A stretch of 64,000 bases of DNA, taken from the NCBI GenBank assembly GCA_036898135.1, contig CM072511.1, positions 72,822,293-72,886,292 of the forward strand. Direction: 5' to 3'. A program made the translations under genes and the position numbers. Of the stretch, positions 43,853 to 54,356 are shown piece by piece (position 1 is the stretch's first letter; every line of letters starts with the position of its first letter). The notes beneath the pieces were generated by a model that worked only from the letters and a program-made list of their open reading frames with translations, was not told the origin of the DNA and searched no databases. The DNA is from Oncomelania hupensis (taxonomy: Eukaryota; Mollusca; Gastropoda; Littorinimorpha; Pomatiopsidae).

Positions 43853-45004
43853 ATTTGTTTTAAACGTATAGATACACACACATAGAAAGAGAGTGAGAGA
43901 GAGAGGGGGGGAGGGTTCGTTAGAATATGGTGCTGTGTTTATTGTGAATGATATTGGCAGCACATTCTGCAGCTTTAATGAATTTCCCCCAACGAAGATA
44001 ATATACCAGCTATATTGCCAAACAAATACATTATCAGCCTATACCTATGAACAAATCATACATCAACCGGAGTGTGTCAGTTAATCTTCGATAAAATGTG
44101 TCAAGTTATCAGTCTGTATTTATGAACAAATTATACATCAAACCTATATTTATGAACAAATTACACATCAACCGTTCAGTGTTTCAATCAATCTTCAAGT
44201 CAATTAAACTATGTGTCTATCGATTAAATACCCCGCAATGTTATTCCAAATTAAAATGAAAGTAAAACCAAAATAAAATTAGGTTACATTAAATGTACTA
44301 AATTATAAATTATTGTAACGCAAATCTCCAGGCCGCAACTGACGCACAATTTTAACGAAAATGAAAAGACTTTATTTTATTTATTTTTGTTCTTTTCATG
44401 TATTTATTTATGTATTTATTTATTTATTTATTTATTCATTCATTCATCTGTCCGTTTATTTATTTATTCATCAATCCGTTTATTTATGTGTCGCTGTTCT
44501 TTCTAACGGGAATCTCCTTCGAGAAAGATAATTCAGCGGGTTTGCTCTAGACTTAACAGCTCGCACGCATTCTGCAGAAAAAGTTATTGAAATAGGGTTA
44601 CTGTTTGTTGAATATGCTTGCTTTTAAAGACTCGTGTCCATTAGAGGCATTTAGCTATTCATGTTAAGCGCTTAAAGGGAGAGCAAATCTTATATTTGGG
44701 GAGGAGTTTGGTTGTTGGAGGAAAGAGTGTGGGGAGGAGAGAGTTGGGGTGGAAGCTGGGGTTTTTGAGGTTGTTGTTGCTTGCTCTGAAAACAAGGGAT
44801 TTATGGGTTTTGCAGATGAGCAGCTATTCTGATTTGCTGTCGATGAGCTAAGTCGGTTAATCAGATGCTTTCTTAATGAACTAACTTTGCCGTCTTGCAA
44901 ATAATAATTATCGACGATCGTTTGCCAGGTTCCGATCTATTTTTTATGGCTTATTGTGATAGTGTGAAAGATGCACCGTCAGCAATCGTTAACTCTAGCA
45001 GTGA
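43853..45004. other. Intergenic; tandem and (TTTA)n tracts
   Basis: No gene supported. A block like TTTATGAACAAATTATACAT recurs three times at 44045-44175. A degenerate TTTA tract lies at 44393-44490. The minus frame at 44664-44900 is Ser/Thr/Pro-rich and unrecognised. Confidence 0.5.
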
Positions 45005-45390
45005 ATTAATGTATCCATTTCCACGAGTGTCTTAGAGTTTCTTTGGCCAAACAGAATGTAACTAAAACTGTGACCGCATGGTAATTGACCAATCACATTT
45101 GACGATGTTTCTGGCAAGCTGTGAAGTATATAGGTCGTAAGAATACAGGGCCTACTTTAACCCATTTACGGTACGAATCTTAGTCTCTTTTGCCTTTTTT
45201 CTTCAAAGACAGAAAAACCAAACGGTCTTCTTGTATTTTCTAAGACATGCTAAAACAGCAAGGTTTTATTCCAAAACCGTCCCTAATTTGCAAATGCTAT
45301 AACAACAATGACCTCAAGGAAATAAAGAGTCAAAAGAGTAAATGGTAAATGGAACGGCTGAATCAGCGAATGAAACTGTCATTGTTTTTA
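45005..45390 (+). repeat. Family Y repeat, copy B
   Basis: Compact version of the sequence spread over 3700-6040: promoter-like part (GACCAATCAC, then GTATATAGGTCGTAAG), AACGGTCTTCTTG, GCTAAAACAGCAAGG and GAATCAGCGAATGAAACTG, all contiguous here. It ends where the second LTR element begins. Confidence 0.6.
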
Positions 45391-45646
45391 TTACGTTTGA
45401 GACGCGCACGATAGATCCCATCGTTTTGTTTTGCAAAGCATCCAATAACAGAGTGTATTTACCTTTGATTTGATTTTGCGTTAAAGTTGGAAGAAGCTTT
45501 GTATAATGTTGATAATTCGCCTTGTTGCTGAGTGAACAGGTTGTGTGGATAAACGAATCTGAGTTACACTTATCAGGATTCAAGCATCGGGGCTGAATCA
45601 GCTTCTGATATTAAAAAAAAAAAACTAACAACACGTGCAACTTTCG
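45391..45646 (+). repeat. Partial 5' LTR of the second element
   Basis: TTACGTTTGAGACGCGCACG, CAATAACAGAGTGTATTTAC, GAATCTGAGTTACACTTATC and CAAGCATCGGGGCTGAATCA align with 12371-12999, with about 350 bases of the LTR middle missing. Confidence 0.8.
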
Positions 45647-46130
45647 GGGGGTCAAGCCCCGATCTACGCCATAGCCAAGGGTTCAAATGCTCCAACAAGC
45701 GAGTCAACGTTACGAGAGGCAGTCATCGAAGGTAGCCGCCAACGAGTTGCGTCGAGAGGGACCAACATACTGGGACTACATTCCCCATAGATTCGGGTTG
45801 AGTGCAAGGACGTGTAGTCATCGAAGAGTTGCTTCGTGAGCGAACAACAGATCGGGACTACGTGGCTGCCCCAAGACTACGTCGAGGGACAGTCTCGGAG
45901 CTACATTGCCAGTTTTACAGAGAGCGACGAGCGGACGTCGCGTCTACTTTAGCACAGGAGCGTATACATCAACACTAGCGTAGTGCAGCGTCGCATACGA
46001 CGAGGACAGCGGGACCTACGTCAGCGAAAGCGACTACAGACAAGCATAAGCGCTACTGTAGAAAGCGTGCTGTTCTAGAACAGTCTAGAAAGGTGCTGCA
46101 TAGTCAAGAACTTTCCAGAAAAGTATCAAG

Positions 46131-46815
46131 ATGGCTGACCTCTGGCAGAAAGGGATTGAACTGAATCTAAAAGGCAAACAGCTGACGGAGTACGTCAACT
46201 CCCACGAAAGAATATTGCGAGAAAAAGAGAAGAACAGCGTCTCAAAAGAGAAGAGCAGCGGCAAGAAAGAGACGAACAGCGACGGCGTGAAAAAAGAGAA
46301 GAGGAGCGGAGGCATGAAGTAAGAGAAGCTGAGCGTCAGTTCCAGCTAGAAATGGCGCGTATCCAACAACAGCATGCGCCACACATTATCAGCGACCACA
46401 AGGCTCCAAAATTGCCAGCGTTCGTCGACGGGAAGGACCAGATCGACAGTTATCTGGCGAGATTTGAAAGGTTCGCCAAAAACTCTAACTGGCAACCTCA
46501 AGACTGGGCAATTCGACTCAGTGCGCTTCTGACGGGGCAAGCACTCGAAGTTTACACCAGACTGTCGAACGATGACGCCAAAAACTACGACGTCTTGAAA
46601 GAGGCCATATTGCATTGCTACAGCTTTATAGAGAAGGGCTGCCGTAAACGCTTCCGTGAATGCCGGCCTTAGTCAGACGAGACACCAAAGCAATTTGTGG
46701 AGCGCCTGTCGTCGTACTTACCCAAGTGGGTGGAATTATCAGGCGAAGGGAAGTCTTACGTTAGTCTCCATGACCTGGTCGTGAAGGAGCAATTTCTCAA
46801 TGACTGTCCTTGTGA
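46131..46815 (+). pseudogene. Gag remnant, second Gmr1-order element
   Basis: Starts MADLWQKGIELNLKGKQLTE, like residues 1-20 of the intact polyprotein. A frameshift near 46230 puts the coiled coil in another frame; the capsid-like part (APKLPAFVDGKDQIDSYLAR and on) runs at 46352-46672 and is cut by TAG at 46670-46672 (RECRP then stop). Gag-like sequence resumes to about VKEQFLND at 46803. Nonfunctional. Confidence 0.85.
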
Positions 46816-47640
46816 CACAGTTCGTCTCTGACTGCATGAAGGCAGTCAACAGACTACTGAGCATCCGGCATTTCAATACGATACCCTACCATCCAATGTG
46901 CACGGTCCTGATTTGGCTCGGAGGAGTCCGCTGGACCTAAAGCAACAATAAATCAATCAATCAATCCAATGTGCAACGGGCTCGTCGAAAGGTTCAATGC
47001 TACGCTGAAGTCCACCCTGAAGAAACTGTGCAGAGAGCAGCCCAGACAATGGCTTCGCTACATCAACGCCTTACTGTTCGCCTACAGAGAAGTACCGCAG
47101 GAATCCACCGGCTTTTCTCCGTTCGAGCTGCTGTACGGAAGAACCATCCGAGGGCCGATGCACATACTGAAAGAACTGTGAATGAAGGAAGTAGACAACC
47201 CAGAGGTGAAGAACAGCTACCGGTAAGGTGTTTGAGCTACGGAAGAGGCTGGAGCAGACTCTCGAGATAGCAAGTGAAAATTTGAAGAAGTCCCTGGACT
47301 GTGGAAAGCACTACTATGATCAAAGGGCTGTGAACAGGAAGTTCAAACCTGGCAACAAAGTGCTGGTGCTGCTACCTACCGACCACAATAAGTTGCTGAT
47401 GCAATGGAGAGGCCTTACGAAGTGGAGACCGTGGTGGGGATCAATGACTACAAGGTGAAGGTCGGCCAGCATTCCAAGATATACCACGCCAACCTCCTTA
47501 AGCTGTACGTGGAAAGGCCACCAGAGACTGTACACGCAACAACAGCAGCTGTGATCGACGACAGATTTGATAGCGAGGAACTGTTGGAACTGAGAAACTT
47601 ACACAGCAAAGAAGGTATCGATGAGGACAAAGCCAGACGG
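46816..47640 (+). pseudogene. Integrase C-terminal remnant, second element
   Basis: Picks up after the second catalytic Asp of integrase (TQFVSDCMK-like) and is split by a retroposon tail at 46903-46963. It continues as CNGLVERFNATLKSTLKKLC with the catalytic Glu, then a stop at 47179 and a frameshift near 47225. The GPY/F module (VLVLLPTDHNKLLMQW, PYEVETVVGINDYKVKV) follows in two frames to about 47560. The HHCC finger and the first two catalytic Asp residues are deleted, so it is inactive. Confidence 0.85.
46903..46963 (+). mobile_element. 61-bp family T 3' tip with 12-bp target duplication
   Basis: Consists of CGGTCCTGATTTGGCTCGG, the GTCCGCTGGACCTAAAGCAA block and a (TCAA)-type tail. ATCCAATGTGCA at 46891-46902 is repeated at 46964-46975 around it. 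The rest of family T is absent, as expected of an extreme 5' truncation during reverse transcription. Confidence 0.9.
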
Positions 47641-48440
47641 AAGGTCAAAAGATGGGGCTCAAGGACCTTATGGGCGAGTTTTACCATAACTTCAGTGATG
47701 TTCCACGCTCTACGACCTTGGTCGAAATGAAGTCCACCTTACTTCGAATATCCCCGTTCGATCCAAACCCTTCCCGATCCCTTTCAAGGCCCGTGAATCC
47801 TTGAAGAAAGGCATCGATGAGATGCTGAAGATAGGCATCATCAGAGAGTCCAGTTCCCCCTACGCGTCCCCTGTCGTGGTCGTGAAGAAGAAGGATGGGA
47901 GCAACAGAGTATGCATTGACTGCAGGAAGATTAACAAGATTACCGTCTTCGACCCTGAGCCGATGCCTACTGCAGCAGACCTCTTACGCCAATTATCGGG
48001 AATTAAAATCTTCTCAAAGATTGACCTCAGCAAGGGTTATTGGCAAGTCCCCGTGCGTCAACAGGACATACCAAAGACTGCTTTTATAACTCCTGATGGG
48101 ACGTATGAATGCCTGAGGATACCGTTTGGTATGATCAACAGCGGTGCTACCCTTAAGAGAGGAGTGAAGAAGATGCTCTAAGGGATGGAAAAACGTCATG
48201 TACTACTGCTAGTCTACACCCAGACCTGGAAGGAGCATCTGATGACCTTGAGGGAGCTGTTTTGACGTCTCACAGAAACCAACTTGACCGTGCGCCCCCG
48301 GTAGGTGCATTTTGGGAACTGACAACGTCGACTTCATCCGACATTCGATGGAAGAAGGAAGCAATAGAGGATGCACTGACACGAGCAAAGTCTACGAGAT
48401 CACTGTCTTTGACCCTTTTTGTAGCAGTAGTGGGAGGAAT
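47641..48440 (+). pseudogene. RT remnant, second Gmr1-order element
   Basis: After the integrase module the frame leads to RT: EMLKIGIIRESSSPYASPVV, GSNRVCIDCRKINKIT, FSKIDLSKGYWQVPV (motif A Asp present) and PFGMINSGATLKRGVKKML at 47801-48180, then a stop. The expected Y-x-D-D segment before LLVYTQTWKEHL (about 48200) has lost its Asp pair. Degraded RT continues to about 48420. RNase H is not recognisable. Confidence 0.85.
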
Positions 48441-48597
48441 ATGACTGCCACCATTTCTGTGTGATTAGGTATAGGGTCTGTTCCTAAGGGTGTGTACTCT
48501 TTTCTTAGGGACCGCCCAAGGCCCAGCTACCTCGTCGGTGCTGGGATGACCTGGGATAGTTTAGCGCATTGAACCAACCATCTACTCTCTACAGATT

Positions 48598-48670
48598 GTG
48601 TTGTGTTGTGTTGTGTTGTGTTGTGTTGTGTTGTGTTGTGTTGTGTTGTGTTGTGGTGTGGTGTGGTGTA
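48598..48670. repeat. (TTGTG)n microsatellite
   Basis: About eleven pentanucleotide units followed by GGTGT variants. Confidence 0.95.
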
Positions 48671-48905
48671 TCTGTATTTCACATGCCGGGGAACTGAAGG
48701 TGAGTGGGTGCCCAGTGTCCTAATTCTTTTAGTGGCTATGCACTCTGAGCATGCGTACGAGAATGAATGATGAAGGATGAGGGAAAAAGAGGTATTTTGA
48801 TAAAAAGCATTTTTTTATGATTTTCTTGATGAAGATGTAAAAAGGAATAATGTTGTTGATGTTGTTGCCAAGGTGAGGTCAAGGGTGGAATGACGATGAA
48901 GTATA

Positions 48906-49085
48906 CATGATAATATGAGAGAGAGAGTGAGGGGGTGATGAATATGAGAGAGGGGTGACGAAGTATTATAATATGCTAGGGGGGTGATGAATATGAGAGA
49001 GAGGGGTGATGAATATGAGAGATGAGTGACGATGTATTACAGTATGCTAGAAGGATGATGAATATGAGAGAGAGGATGAATCAAG
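48906..49085 (+). repeat. GA-rich minisatellite
   Basis: A block like GATGAATATGAGAGAGAGGG plus GTGACGA(A/T)GTATTA(T/C)A(A)TATGCTAG recurs two to four times with variable length. Degenerate tandem repeat, no ORF. Confidence 0.75.
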
Positions 49086-49141
49086 ATCGTTGACTAGAAA
49101 TGAAATTTTAATATGCATTTGTATTTGCTTAAATAATCATG

Positions 49142-49367
49142 TTGACCTGTTTATGCATGCATTACGACAATTCGTAATCCTTCTATAATTTATATTAACA
49201 TCCCATGAACATGATTCCTTCCTATCCTATCCTGTCCCGTAACCCGGTGCCCCTACGACCTCCGGGTTACGGGACAGGATAGGATAGGAAGGAATCACGT
49301 TCATGGGATGTTAATATAAATTATAGAAGGATTACGAATTGTTGTAATGCATGCATAAACAGGTCAA
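49142..49367. repeat. 226-bp near-perfect palindrome built on a LINE tip
   Basis: Left arm 49142-49247 and right arm 49262-49367 are reverse complements over 106 bases with about two mismatches, around a 14-base centre TGCCCCTACGACCT. The right arm plus centre (49246-49290) is the 3' tip of the GGATA-tail LINE with its GATAG tail; the left arm is an inverted copy of the tail plus about 75 bases of flank. Confidence 0.95.
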
Positions 49368-49703
49368 GATGGCGGACGGCGGAAGGAGTTATTTCCCATG
49401 TATTGTTTACTTGTTGAGGTAGCTTAGTAAAACAGTTTATTTGTTGACCAGATTGGGCCTATTTTTGCTACTACTACTACCATTGTCTACTACTATTGTA
49501 CTTCCACGTATCTGTTCCTACGTATTTCTCCGCCACTTCTACGTGCTTCTATTGCAATTTGCTGCTGTTGGGTTCTGGATGCTGTGGCTCCATCCGCTGG
49601 TGTCTTTGGTACCGGGCTGAGACGGTGCGAGATCTTTGCCGCCTGGGCACCTCGAGACCCTTGCCACTTGGAGGACTACTCCTGGTTCCTCCATTCAGGA
49701 ACG

Positions 49704-49807
49704 TGCACACACACGAGCATACATACTACTTTACACGCACATAAACATATATATATATATATATGTTTATGTGCGTGTAAAGTAGTATGTATGCTCGTGT
49801 GTGTGCA
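49704..49807. repeat. 104-bp perfect palindrome centred on an AT run
   Basis: TGCACACACACGAGCATACA at 49704 is matched by its reverse complement ending at 49807. The symmetry axis falls between 49755 and 49756 inside (AT)n, with no loop and no mismatch found. Confidence 0.95.
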
Positions 49808-50935
49808 TATAAACCTGTGACTATTTACTACAAACTGTGATAGATGCAAAGCCTTAGTGCAACTTCAGACAGATTAATCAATTCGGATTGAAGAGAGTTC
49901 TGTTTCACGTGTATAAAGTTTGACAATAATTAAATACTTTTCTTCAAGTTTTAAGTCTTGGTGACTGAACGCTTAAGCCATCAGCTGTGTCACTTCAGCT
50001 TTATTTTCATATTTTTATAACTTGTGTTGGCATCTTGTGTACATTGTCAGGGGTCACGGATTAGACAAGGGAGGTAATTGTTTGTTAATTGTTGGGATTG
50101 TGGGTTCGGATAAGGGTTGTGGTTCGTTTAGATTTCCCATTCTCCTGTTTGATTTATGTCGAATAAAATAGAGTGTAAATGTTCATCTGGCATTTGTGTT
50201 ACTTTGAGTTTGTATCCCTTTCACTCGCTGTTGAGCTGAAGTCGCTGATCCCGCTCGGGTGAGGTGACATATTCAAAAGGCTATCATTGTAACGAAGTAA
50301 GCCTACTCCGTTATTAAAGTTAAAGACTAGTAATTTGATTTAGCGTAAAATGTTAAAATATAATTAAGGTAATATTATTACAATCATTATTATTAAGGGC
50401 GTATTTTAGGAAATGACGTAATGTTGTGAATTAGGTAATACTAATAGTAATATATATATATATGACTAATAAATAATATGAGTTTATTACAGCTGAATAT
50501 ACTGTGCCAAACACAACATGGCCTATGTGTAAATGTATAATACGCGTAATACATTAAAAGTTTAAATAGTAACATAAATTGAATATTTTAACAATGTTAT
50601 TTAAGTGAGAATATACACATTATGAAGATATTGAGTAGTAAAATTTATTTTAATTCCAACTCAATCCTGTACCCTCCTCCTTTCCTCTGGCCCTGATAGA
50701 GGGGATGGGTGTGTGTGTGTGTCTGGATTGGTATGACAGGGATGAGAATGGATGAGTGTGTTCAGGATGGCCAACATGACTGTATAAGGTGGACTGTAAG
50801 GTATGTGTGTGTGCATGGGTGTGTGTGCGTGAGTGTTTGTGTGTGTGTTTCAAGATGGCGGATGATGTAGTCGGGTCTATCTTACTGACTACTACCATCG
50901 CCTTCCTTGCACGTCCACCCGTCGTGTCTGTGGTC
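49808..50935. other. Intergenic, no gene seen
   Basis: AT-rich to about 50640, then degenerate TG tracts at 50708-50725 and 50800-50850. No supported ORF. Confidence 0.4.
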
Positions 50936-51600
50936 CCTCCCTCCCCCTCCCTCTTTACCCCCCCCCCCCTCCCCGTCGGGATTCCGAGGGTTTCAGTATA
51001 AATAGTATTCCCACTTTCTGGAAATTTAATGCTTTAAATTCCCACTGTCGCTGTCTTTCTCCTTTGTTCTTTCTCATTCCTACTCTGTTCCATCAATCTA
51101 CTATACTATCTTCTTCTTCGCTAGACCAGTCACCTACCTTTTTTCTTGAAAACTGATCCGGGACAAAACTCCTCATTTGCGTGTGAGGTCTGTTGGATCA
51201 GCTTAGAAATATTGGATGCTTTCTGCCAAATGGTCACTGGGGCTTCCTATGATGTTATTATTTGGCAATGTAGGCATTTTATATGTTTGTGTTTTGTTTA
51301 TATTTTATAATGATGTTTATATTCTGTTTAGTTTTGTGTAAACGGGGGTTCGATAAATTAGAGTATAGCATCAGCGTCCCCTGTGTGGGACGTCTTTATT
51401 GTAAAGTGACTGGCTGGTGGAGTGCCTTCAGTGTTACAACTAGGGTTGTTTCAGCAGATCTTTCATGCGGATCAGGGCCGAGTCCTCTTTCAGCGAAGTT
51501 GTGGTCTTGATTTTGTGGTCCTTATTCGGCTATATTCACTGGTCCTGATTTGGCTCGGATGAGTCCGCTGGACCTAAAGCAACAATCATGTAATGTAATG
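50936..51600 (+). mobile_element. Family T retroposon, copy D with target duplication
   Basis: TGTCTGTGGTC at 50925-50935 recurs as TGGCTGTGGTC at 51601-51611, with one mismatch. TATA box at 50997-51005, internal GGGGGTTCGATAAATTAGAG near 51347, and the 3' block GTCCGCTGGACCTAAAGCAA followed by TGTAATG. The first 40 bases are a C/T-rich run, unlike the GC stem of copy B. Confidence 0.85.
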
Positions 51601-51611
51601 TGGCTGTGGTC

Positions 51612-52450
51612 GACAATACAGCGTCAAAGTATGGAAAACTTCAGTCAACATGCATCATTTTTCAAACTCGGGAACGTCTTCTAGTCCGGGCTATCGACCG
51701 GCAAAATTAGGCAAGTCGCCCAGCCATTGAAGAAGAATGTAAACAATATGGCAGCGTCCATAGGGACCAAAGGTACATCAACCACAGCCGAAAACAGCAA
51801 CATTCTTCAAGCCAACTAGTAAAATCGCTTCACCACAAACCACAGACTTTCCACGGCATTTTTTAAACCCTAAACTGAAAGATAGCAACATAAGTTTTGC
51901 TATAAGAGATAGACTATAGTTACTGAAGTGTTAAATAGCTTGATGGCACTGTGTTCTACCCTCAGGAGTGCAACCACCGGTGTAACCTATGCAACCACCC
52001 CACGGAGACTGTATCGCAAGGGCTGAATGGATGTACATACTACCAAGCCTTCTATAAGGCTAGGCATAACAGAATCAGACTAGGTATAACAGAATCAGAC
52101 TAAGCATAATAGAATTGTTGATGTTGTATTTTCATACATTTCTATAGAAAGTCAATCTCTGCAGATCATTAGACACTTGCCTAACTACAAGCATGTTCGA
52201 TGTTGACTCTGATGCCTTTGTCACCACTGGCATTTAGAACAGATATCACAGTCATCAACCGCAGCAGCCATGAAGTTATTGGGTACTCTCGGGTCAGACA
52301 AAAGAGATGTGGTGACCTCAAAGAGTAATGATAATTATGTATAATCTGTACTGCTTTTAATTTAATACTCTCTATGTAATCAGTATCCCACACTGCACTG
52401 AATTAAATAAGTAATATATTGCATACATAATCCACTCTACTTTGTATAAT
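51612..52450. other. Intergenic, no gene seen
   Basis: No supported coding region. A 24-base segment (AGGCATAACAGAATCAGACT) is repeated with small changes two or three times at 52060-52115. Confidence 0.45.
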
Positions 52451-52498
52451 AGCTAGAAATAGAGATGTAAATAGAAATAGAAATGTAAGTAAAAAAAA

Positions 52499-53346
52499 GT
52501 ATTCGTAGTCCAGTATGCTGATGACATAGCGGTCTGGATGAATGTTTCCTTGAGAAAGAAAACATCCATTCTTGAAGTAAAACACATTACTAAACTTTAT
52601 CAGAATGAAATAAATAATATTATACTTTATATGAGCTTAAATGGTCTGGAATTATCTAAAGAGAAGACAAACATGATCTTATTTAATAATGGTCAAGAAC
52701 CAAGGCAACTGCCACACATTTTTATTGACAAAGAAGAACTTAAATATGTTAAAGAAGTAAAATTTTTGGGTGTTTATTTCATTTGTAAGTTGCACTGGAA
52801 AAAGCATATTGACTATTTAATACACAAAGCCGTTAAAAGATATAACTTGTTAAAAATCATTGCTAGACAACCTTGGGTTCAAGTTCAAAAATTTTAGTTC
52901 ACTTAGCTTGTGCTCTTGTTAGATCAAAACTAACATATGGACAGGAAGTTTATTTCTCTGCTACTGCCTGCTACCTTAATAAATTACAGAGTTTAGATAG
53001 CAAAGCTATAAAACTAGCACTAGGTGTTCCCATTCATACTAAAACTAGTTTAACGTATGAAGTAGCAGGTGTTATTCCTTTAGAAAAATGGAGGAAAATG
53101 ATGTGCGCTAAATATATTATAAGAGCAACTGCAGTATTTAATAGCACAGAGGAAGAATTGCAGTTAAGATCAGATGTCAACTTTCCTAAAAGAACTCAAA
53201 ACATTAAAATGTTTCAAACTATTGTAACTTACACAAAAGATTTAGTTCAGACACATTTAAAAAATATAGACTTTTTGTATAATAGAGAATTGATCTCACC
53301 CATCCCTCTTTGGGAGCTTGAAAATGCAAGTTATGATTTAAACTAA
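52499..53346 (+). pseudogene. RT C-terminal half of the I-like LINE
   Basis: The frame opens with VFVVQYADDIAVW, the catalytic YADD box of reverse transcriptase at about 52514-52525, and runs on with LNGLELSKEKTNMILFN, VKFLGVYF and KRYNLLKIIARQPW. A frameshift near 52873 moves to SSSKILVHLACALVRSKLTY, DSKAIKLALGVPIHTKT and LEKWRKMMCAKYIIRA. It stops at 53344-53346. The fingers and motif A lie upstream of the truncation and are absent, so there is no activity. Confidence 0.85.
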
Positions 53347-53396
53347 TCCACTGAAAAAAGAATGAAAATACCAGCTTACTCATATCTGATGTTCAT

Positions 53397-53978
53397 ATGT
53401 ATCTAGCAGAAAAATATTCATCTTCTCTAAAAATATACACTAATGGTTCTGTTTTAAAGACAGGTGATACAGGCGCAGCCTTTGTTATACCTGATTTAAA
53501 AATTTCCGAATCACATTATCTAGGTAAGGGAAAATCGATGTTCACTGCTGAACTTCTAGCAATTTTAATGGCTTTAAGTAAAATCATGAGCATAACATTT
53601 CATCTATTAAGTATTGTAATATTTGTAGATTCTAAATCCGTACTTCAGGCTTTAAATTGGAATTCCTATAAAGAAAGAACAGACATTATCATTGAAATTA
53701 AACACCTCATTAATAATTTAATTGTAAATGGTACAAATGTAGACTTTTGTTGGATCCCTTCTCATTGTGGTTTTCGATACAATGATTGGGCAGATCGAGC
53801 TGCAAGAAACGGTGCTTTACGTATAAACGCGGTCTCTTTGTCTTTACCATTGACGGTCAAAGAAGTTTCAAACTTTATAGTTCAAGAGGTCAAGAAAGGT
53901 TGTCATTTTAAACAACAGTATGATAAACATTGTGGAATTCCCAGATCTGTTACTTGCAAGGCTACCAAATTTATATGA
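53397..53978 (+). pseudogene. RNase H domain of the I-like LINE
   Basis: RNase H would remove the RNA strand during LINE copying. Visible: IYTNGSVLKTGDTGAAFV, FTAELLAILMAL (Glu), IVIFVDSKSVLQAL (Asp), and IPSHCGFRYNDWADRAA (His and Asp). The first catalytic position, normally Asp in YTDGS, is Asn here (codon AAT). The frame is separate from the RT frames and ends at 53978. Confidence 0.85.
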
Positions 53979-54190
53979 ATTCTGTGAGAACCAAGTATTG
54001 TAAAAATGTTGTGTGTGCGTGCAAAGAAATTTTTTCTTTGAAACATGCATTATATCAGTGCGACATTGTAAACGATACATTGCCTAGAAATTTAGCTAGA
54101 AATTTAGCACAAATAGGAGACATTAGCTTTGAAATTTGTATTGCATTGGCAAAAGCGTTTATATCCTCTTCAATTGGCCAGTTCATATGA
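53960..54190 (+). pseudogene. C-terminal Cys/His motif of the I-like LINE
   Basis: In a third frame, TKYCKNVVCACKEIFSLKHA and LYQCDIV give C-x4-C-x-C...H-x4-C spacing, the terminal Cys/His motif of I-type and jockey-type LINE proteins, close to a nucleic-acid-binding knuckle. The stop is at 54188-54190, followed by a 3' UTR of about 150 bases. Confidence 0.65.
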
Positions 54191-54356
54191 TGCATAATTA
54201 TTAACTCTGACCGCCGAAATGTATTTATTTATTCTGTACTGCATTTTCCAAATAGGTAATTTTCTTTTTTCTTTTTTTATTTTTTTTTTATTTTTTATTT
54301 TGTCTTATCATTTTGATGAAGAAGACAATAAAACAAACAAACAAACTTTGTATAAT

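Larger units (their letters stand above)
45391..48440 (+). mobile_element. Second Gmr1-order LTR element, decayed
   Basis: Related to the 12.4-18.0 kb element but with a shortened 5' LTR, a Gag broken by frameshift and stop, a deletion of about 1.65 kb (zinc knuckle, protease, most of integrase), a nested retroposon tail and several stops in integrase and RT. It keeps the first half of RT that the young copy has lost, which confirms integrase-before-RT order. No 3' LTR found. Confidence 0.85.
52451..54344 (+). mobile_element. I-like LINE with RNase H, 5'-truncated
   Basis: ACTTTGTATAAT at 52439-52450 is repeated at 54345-54356, a 12-bp target duplication. The element starts just before the RT YADD box and contains the RT thumb, RNase H, a C-terminal CCHC-like motif and a (CAAA)n tail. 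RNase H after RT plus a Cys/His end place it in the I/Nimb-type group. Frameshifts break it. Confidence 0.88.

Noticed and set aside
44664..44900. Ser/Thr/Pro-rich 78-codon minus-strand ORF
   Set aside because: Low complexity, no family resemblance, no supporting neighbour; kept only as a note in the intergenic entry.
50854..51001. Short ORF starting MADDVVGSILL after AAGATGGCGG
   Set aside because: The start context is good, but the frame runs into the C-rich start of a family T copy and has no recognisable domain.
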